Origin: Sclerurus mexicanus
Taxonomy: Eukaryota; Chordata; Aves; Passeriformes; Furnariidae
Direction: 5' to 3'
Assembly (NCBI GenBank): GCA_013396755.1
Contig: VWZF01004879.1
Coordinates: 134,169-198,168, forward strand
DNA length: 64,000 nt
The translations under genes and the position numbers were made by a program. Below the pieces are notes generated by a model. It ran no database searches. It was not told the origin of the DNA and was given only the letters and a program-made list of their open reading frames with translations. Shown one piece after another: positions 60,201 through 64,000 of the stretch. Numbering within the stretch: the first letter of the stretch is position 1; every line of letters begins with the position of its first letter.

Positions 60201-63200
60201 GGCCTCAAACCCGCGGTGGAAGTCCGAATGGCTGTGCCCGTGGCGGGCAGGGTTGAGTTTCTCATCTCCAAACTGGTCATATTGCTTCCTCTTCTCCGGG
60301 TTGCTCAACACGGCGTACGCGTTCCCGATGGCTGGAACAGGGACAACAGGGAAGCAGTCAGCCTCTGTCTCCTGCAGGTAATGCATTCAGCTCTGCACAT
60401 TGCCATGACTCGCCCTTCTCATCACAAAAATGACATTCCCAGCTACCCACGGCTTTTCCAAGGCTGCTGCTACCTGGCACACATCGCTGGCAAACGCAGA
60501 CAGGAGGGAATCACAGCAAGAACCTTGTGGAAAAATCCCTTAATTGATTCAAATGAAAAAGTTATGATATGACTGATATGAATTTGGTTCCTGTCCCCAG
60601 AGAAATCCTCCAGCTGTAACCAACTGTGTGGGGAAATACAACTGTAGCTGACAAATTTTATACAAACGTGGCATTAAGGGAGTTCAATGTTGGAGAGTGA
60701 AAACCAGAACTGTAAGGAATTTTAATACAGGCTAGATCACTGAGAGAGGCTTTAAGACTTCCCATGAAAGCTGGTAAGAAAGCATTAGGTAGAAGTCATA
60801 TCTGTCAGCTACAAATTTCAAATTTCCCCATGCCAAGCATAAGGTGCATAATTACAAGGCCTGTTAACCAGTGCCTGTGACAGTGGAAATGAACTGGAAC
60901 TGATGTTCTGCCAGTTGCCCAAGCTGCTCCCCTTCCAAGCTCAGCAGTCTGAGCCCTCCTCCCACAACGTCTGCCTGCCACCCTCCTGTTCCTCTACTTC
61001 CCTCCTGACATGCTCCAGCTTCCCACTTCCCCTCTGTACCAACCCACCCCAGAGCCTCCCTATGTCACAAGGAGCCAAAATGCCCATGTCAGTGGCTGCC
61101 TGGTGTGTAAACGGCAGGGGCAGGAGGGACAGAAAAGGGAGATTCATGCCCTTTTGGAGGGGATCAGCTCCAAGATTCAGCATTTCCCCCACAGTCAGAT
61201 GGAGGTGTATGGTTTCTTCTTGGACTGGAGATTGGGAGCATGGAGGATGTAATGTCAACACACTCCTTCTCCTTCTTGGTTATAATTAGTGCACACAGAG
61301 CAAACAATTCCAGAGCCAGGCAGGGAAGGTGGTGGACAAGGAGGGACTCCGACTGTATTAACCACCCAGCTTGCAAGAACCAGCCGAGCAATGGGAATGG
61401 TGGGGTTCAGGGGCTGTCCATTGTCTGACTTTGTGCTGACAAAGCCAAGGAACAGCTCGTTCCAGATGAGTGTTTTAGCTCTGAGTAACCAGGTTCAACT
61501 CCTCCAACATCACACAGGTAGTGATGCAAACCTGCCACAGGACAGACTGCAGCCAACTGCAACTATAAACTGAGTTTATAGCTGAGACACGGGTTCAGGA
61601 CAAGACACTTTATCAGCAGCCATGGGGGAAGGCAAAAGCCAAGACTTCAGCTAATACATCAGTGTAAGAAAAAATTAACCAACACCCTCACTGCCGTGCA
61701 CGTTTCCCTCTTCACCCTCTGAAACCAAGCAGCTGGAGTTCAGCAAGCTGGGAGCTCAGCTCAGGGGCTGAAGGACAGGGAGCCAAGGAGGAGATAACCC
61801 CTGAGCAGAGAGCTCTGCAGCAGGGGATAAAGGGCACCTTGCTTAACGCACCACTTCTGGCACGTAACTCTTGTCAAAGCCCTCAGCAAACATCATCAGT
61901 GAAGATTAGAGGTGAGGAAACCTGCCTTGTGCCACTAGCAGGGATCCAAGGATGAGCCAGCGAGCAGCAGGGCTGCACACACCTCCCTGCAGATGCTCGT
62001 TCACCTGCCCCCCCACACTGCACGGGCTTTCCCAAGTAGCTGAGGGTCAGCCCACTATTTGCTGACGTTTATCAGGTAAGGATTTAAGTCTTAGAAGACT
62101 TGAACAAACCTTACATAAGACTTTTACTGCTGAACTCATGTCTGCAAGGAGCCCACCCCAATACTGTATGAGTGCACCAGGCCAGCCTTGCTCCCTGCTC
62201 CAGCAGAAGCCTCATGCCTTTCGCTCCCAGAATGGTTTGGGTTGAAAGGGACCTTCAAGACCATCTAGTCCAACTCCCCTGCCACGGGCAGGGACACCTT
62301 CCACCAGCCCAGGTTGCTCCAAGACTCGTCCAGCCTGTCCTTGGACACTTCCAGGGATCCAGGGACAGCCACAGCTTCTCTGGGCAACCTGTGCCAGGGC
62401 CTGCCCACCCTCCCAGGGAAGAATTCCTTCCTAAAAAATGGCCAGAATCAGATCACTTTTGTTGCTTAACACCACAAACCCAGTGCTGTCCAACTGGCAT
62501 CAGAGAGTACCATGTTTAGCTCAATTATATGAATCAAACTTCCACAGTTTGCAGGGGAAAATGGGGTTGTACGTTCCAAGCAATAGCATTTCTCTTGGAA
62601 AATTACTTCAGTTTTATTACCCATGAAACATCCCTGCTGCATTTGTAGAAAGGCCATGAGAAATGGGTTGTTCGCAGCAGAACTGGAGCCCCTGGTGACC
62701 TTTTCGGAGATCTGCCTGGGCTCAGCTGAATCCCAGAAACTGCCACCTGGGATTTCTATCCACCAATTTCATCCACAGCCTTTCACAACGGTCAGGTGCT
62801 TCCTGGAATCTTTCTCTCAAGGGATTCATGAATCCAATGGCTGTCTCTGGTGCTGCACAACTTACTGGGACCCTCCTGGGCTTGCCAGCAGACAGGGGTG
62901 CACCCAGAACCCGTAGGACCTGGGGCTTCCTTCTGTCAGGTGAACACTCCTGCACCTCTCCAAAAAACCAGGATGGTTAACATCCTGAGGGAATTCCCTC
63001 CTCAGCAGCAAGGCAGGAGGCTGGAGCACCACACAGGAAGGGCTGCTGGGAGAAAGGGAAGGCAGGTGACCAGCAGAGGTGAATCCTACCTGTGTTTATT
63101 ATTTTAAGCTCATGCTTTGCTCATGATCCAACCAGCTCCAGAGAGAGACAGCTTCACAAAGAGCAGCTTTATTTCACTTCATCTGACTCGTGAGGTTGTT

Positions 63201-63426
63201 TTTAAGAGTTGTGAAAAGCCCAGCTTGGTGCCATTGTCTGATAGCTGGGGGTAAATCACAAATGTGGAGCTGTTGTTTACCTTTAAAGGCCTCCGTGGCC
63301 CCTGGCGCGTGGTTCTTGTCTGGGTGGAACTTCAGCGCGAGTTTCCGGTAAGCCTTTTTCAGGTCTTCATCAGAAGCTTCTCTGTTCACCCCCAGAATTT
63401 CATAGTAATCTTTGCATTGCTTCACC
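54081..63426 (-). CDS. DNAJB12: DNAJB12, ER-membrane J-protein (six 3' coding exons; 5' end outside window)
   Basis: DNAJB12 is a type II Hsp40 of the ER membrane. Its cytosolic J domain recruits HSC70 for quality control and degradation of membrane proteins. Exons in order are 63281-63426, 60146-60331, 58714-58793, 57990-58099, 55101-55273 and 54081-54202, joining in frame to 271 complete codons plus the end of one. Counting from the first full codon here, the J domain spans about residues 3-70 with the essential HPD at 34-36. A Gly/Phe-rich DLFNMFFGGGF follows, then NVHVYSNGRMRYTY, one transmembrane segment at about 142-162, and the DUF1977-type C-terminal domain. The protein ends SDVQASLHG, as in human from memory. 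The N-terminal roughly 105 residues lie to the right of 64000. All visible introns are GT-AG. Confidence 0.97.
54203..55100 (-). other. DNAJB12: DNAJB12 last intron
   Basis: A 0.9-kb intron carrying a short CR1 tail near 54780. Confidence 0.65.
54775..54835 (+). mobile_element. CR1 LINE 3'-tail fragment, very short
   Basis: GATCTATGATCTTAGAGGTC followed by a decayed middle and GGTTCTATGATTCTA. This is only the extreme 3' end of a CR1. Confidence 0.75.
55101..55273 (-). CDS. DNAJB12: DNAJB12 exon, DUF1977 region
   Basis: Encodes SVGHTHRRVTEHLKVPYYV through NFADEYTG and VERSVEDDYIANLRNNC to WKEKQQ. Acceptor GGAGCAG and donor CAGA|GTGAGT. Confidence 0.96.
55274..57989 (-). other. DNAJB12: DNAJB12 intron upstream of the DUF1977 exon
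   Basis: A 2.7-kb intron with a CR1 fragment near 57040. Nothing else is recognised. Confidence 0.6.
57040..57195 (+). mobile_element. CR1 LINE 3'-end fragment
   Basis: ACCACTGGAAGTGTTCAGGAC, GCTTGGAGCAACCTGGTCTG, GGAAGGTGTCCCTGCCC, AAGGTCCCTTCCAACCC and a tail GGGATTCTGTGATC. Antisense to DNAJB12. Confidence 0.9.
57990..58099 (-). CDS. DNAJB12: DNAJB12 exon, transmembrane segment
   Basis: Encodes GGLGLFVQLMPILILIIVS, then ALSQMMVSSPPYSLSQR, which carries the single membrane span. Acceptor CCTCCAG and donor GGCC|GTCAGT. Confidence 0.96.
58100..60145 (-). other. DNAJB12: DNAJB12 introns around the 58.7-kb exon
   Basis: Two introns, 58100-58713 and 58794-60145, without recognisable repeats. 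Confidence 0.55.
58714..58793 (-). CDS. DNAJB12: DNAJB12 exon
   Basis: Encodes SNVHVYSNGRMRYTYHQ to REHQGD, the link between the Gly/Phe region and the membrane span. Acceptor CCTGCAG and donor GAT|GTAAGT. Confidence 0.95.
60146..60331 (-). CDS. DNAJB12: DNAJB12 exon, J-domain end and G/F region
   Basis: Encodes AIGNAYAVLSNPEKRKQYD, RHGHSHSDFHRGFEADISPE and FNMFFGGGFPS. Acceptor TGTTCCAG and donor TCTA|GTAAGC. Confidence 0.97.
60332..63280 (-). other. DNAJB12: DNAJB12 intron within the J-domain coding region
   Basis: A 2.9-kb intron splitting the J domain just after GATEAFK. It holds one CR1 fragment near 62230. Confidence 0.6.
62228..62435 (-). mobile_element. CR1 LINE 3'-end fragment
   Basis: CCAGAATGGTTTGGGTTGAA, GGACCTTCAAGACCATCTAG, GCAGGGACACCTTCCACC, CAGCCACAGCTTCTCTGGGC and CCACCCTCCCAGGGAAGAAT follow in reverse-complement CR1 order. 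Same sense as DNAJB12. Confidence 0.93.
63281..63426 (-). CDS. DNAJB12: DNAJB12 exon, J-domain core with HPD
   Basis: Encodes VKQCKDYYEILGVNREAS through KKAYRKLALKFHPDKNH to GATEAFK, with the HPD tripeptide intact. Acceptor CCTCTGGCAG and donor AAAG|GTAAAC. This is the most 5' DNAJB12 exon in the window. Confidence 0.97.
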
Positions 63427-64000
63427 CTGCCAGAGGAGAGGGGAGGAAACACGGAGTGTCAGGGGTGAAAGCCTCTTTGGCTCCAACTCATCAGCTCTGT
63501 GACACCTCACGCACCACGGTTTCCAGGGCTCAGAGACCTCAGGGCTGCTCAGCCCTCATTCCTGCCAGGGTGACCCAGTTGTTTTCCCCGACTCATTCCG
63601 GGTGTGACACACTCCCACTGAACGAGTCAGGCCAGTAGAGGTGGAAGGGCCTCTCCTCAGGCTGTGATATCCCCCACAGAGGAACGAGACTGGCAAATAA
63701 ACCACAGGTTCTCCACGCTCGCGTTTTGGAGGCTCTTTTGGGAGGGGCTACAGGATCTGAAGGATGCTGGGCTGTTGGCTTTTTGCCCCACTCCTCTCTC
63801 CTCAGCTAATTCACAACCCTAAAACTAAGAACAGCTGAATTCTAGAGGAGGGAGCTGCCCAGGCTGTGCAGCCCAGTTCCTCCTGGGCCCACTCACAGCC
63901 CAGCCATGGTTTCTCCTTCTCACGTGATTTGCACGAGACACAGTCCAGCAGGCTGGGTTTTTGGAGAAGTGCAGGATATAACCAGCACCCCTGCAGGTTC
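63427..64000 (-). other. DNAJB12: DNAJB12 intron reaching the window edge
   Basis: I could not find the preceding coding exon (human TKGYTAEQVAAVKR region) before 64000, so it lies outside the window. Confidence 0.6.

Noticed and set aside
62172..62519. A 115-codon plus-strand open frame
   Set aside because: It is the antisense of a CR1 fragment, and similar peptides appear at the other CR1 copies.
1..64000. Bacterial-type features: operons, CRISPR arrays, insertion sequences, riboswitches, ribosome binding sites
   Set aside because: The sequence is plainly vertebrate with spliced genes and CR1 elements, and nothing resembling these features was seen. I also found no tRNA, rRNA or convincing snoRNA.

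Overview
The window is vertebrate nuclear DNA, most likely from a bird. It holds ordinary spliced genes with GT-AG introns, about nine CR1 LINE fragments (several ending in the bird-typical ATTCTATG-type tail), one retroviral LTR, GC-rich promoters and a very GC-rich DDIT4. I recognise four protein-coding genes: ASCC1 (minus strand), ANAPC16 (plus), DDIT4 (plus) and DNAJB12 (minus, 5' end outside the window). The order and orientation match human 10q22.1 as I remember it, so this is a conserved syntenic block. The species cannot be named from the sequence alone.

Layout. 1-600 is a degenerate pyrimidine-rich minisatellite. 1.9-36.4 kb is ASCC1, read right to left. Nine coding exons join without a frame break into 354 codons, with a 14.2-kb last intron. 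35.2-36.4 kb is the ASCC1/ANAPC16 head-to-head promoter region. It has two GC-rich blocks, an 8-copy 32-bp minisatellite, a CR1 insertion and three single-N assembly joins. 37.2-42.2 kb is ANAPC16 (three coding exons, 110 codons). 42.2-46.7 kb is a GC-rich intergenic stretch. 46.7-47.8 kb is DDIT4, whose start and centre are lost in assembly gaps. 48.8-49.34 kb is a retroviral LTR. 51.0-63.4 kb is DNAJB12, with six coding exons covering the J domain to the stop and a probable 3-kb 3'UTR.

The genes are neighbours rather than a pathway. ASCC1 belongs to the ASCC complex (alkylation-damage repair and transcription coactivation). ANAPC16 is a small subunit of the anaphase-promoting complex. DDIT4 (REDD1) is a stress-induced mTORC1 inhibitor. 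DNAJB12 is an ER-membrane J-protein for quality control. ASCC1 and ANAPC16 probably share a divergent promoter; DDIT4 and DNAJB12 converge on the interval that carries the LTR.

I found no evidence of a new biological system. The points most worth a second look are the collapsed DDIT4 gene, the gap-flanked divergent promoter, and triplicated GGGCGTGGCC boxes at two separate promoters. Comparisons with human proteins are from memory, not from a search.
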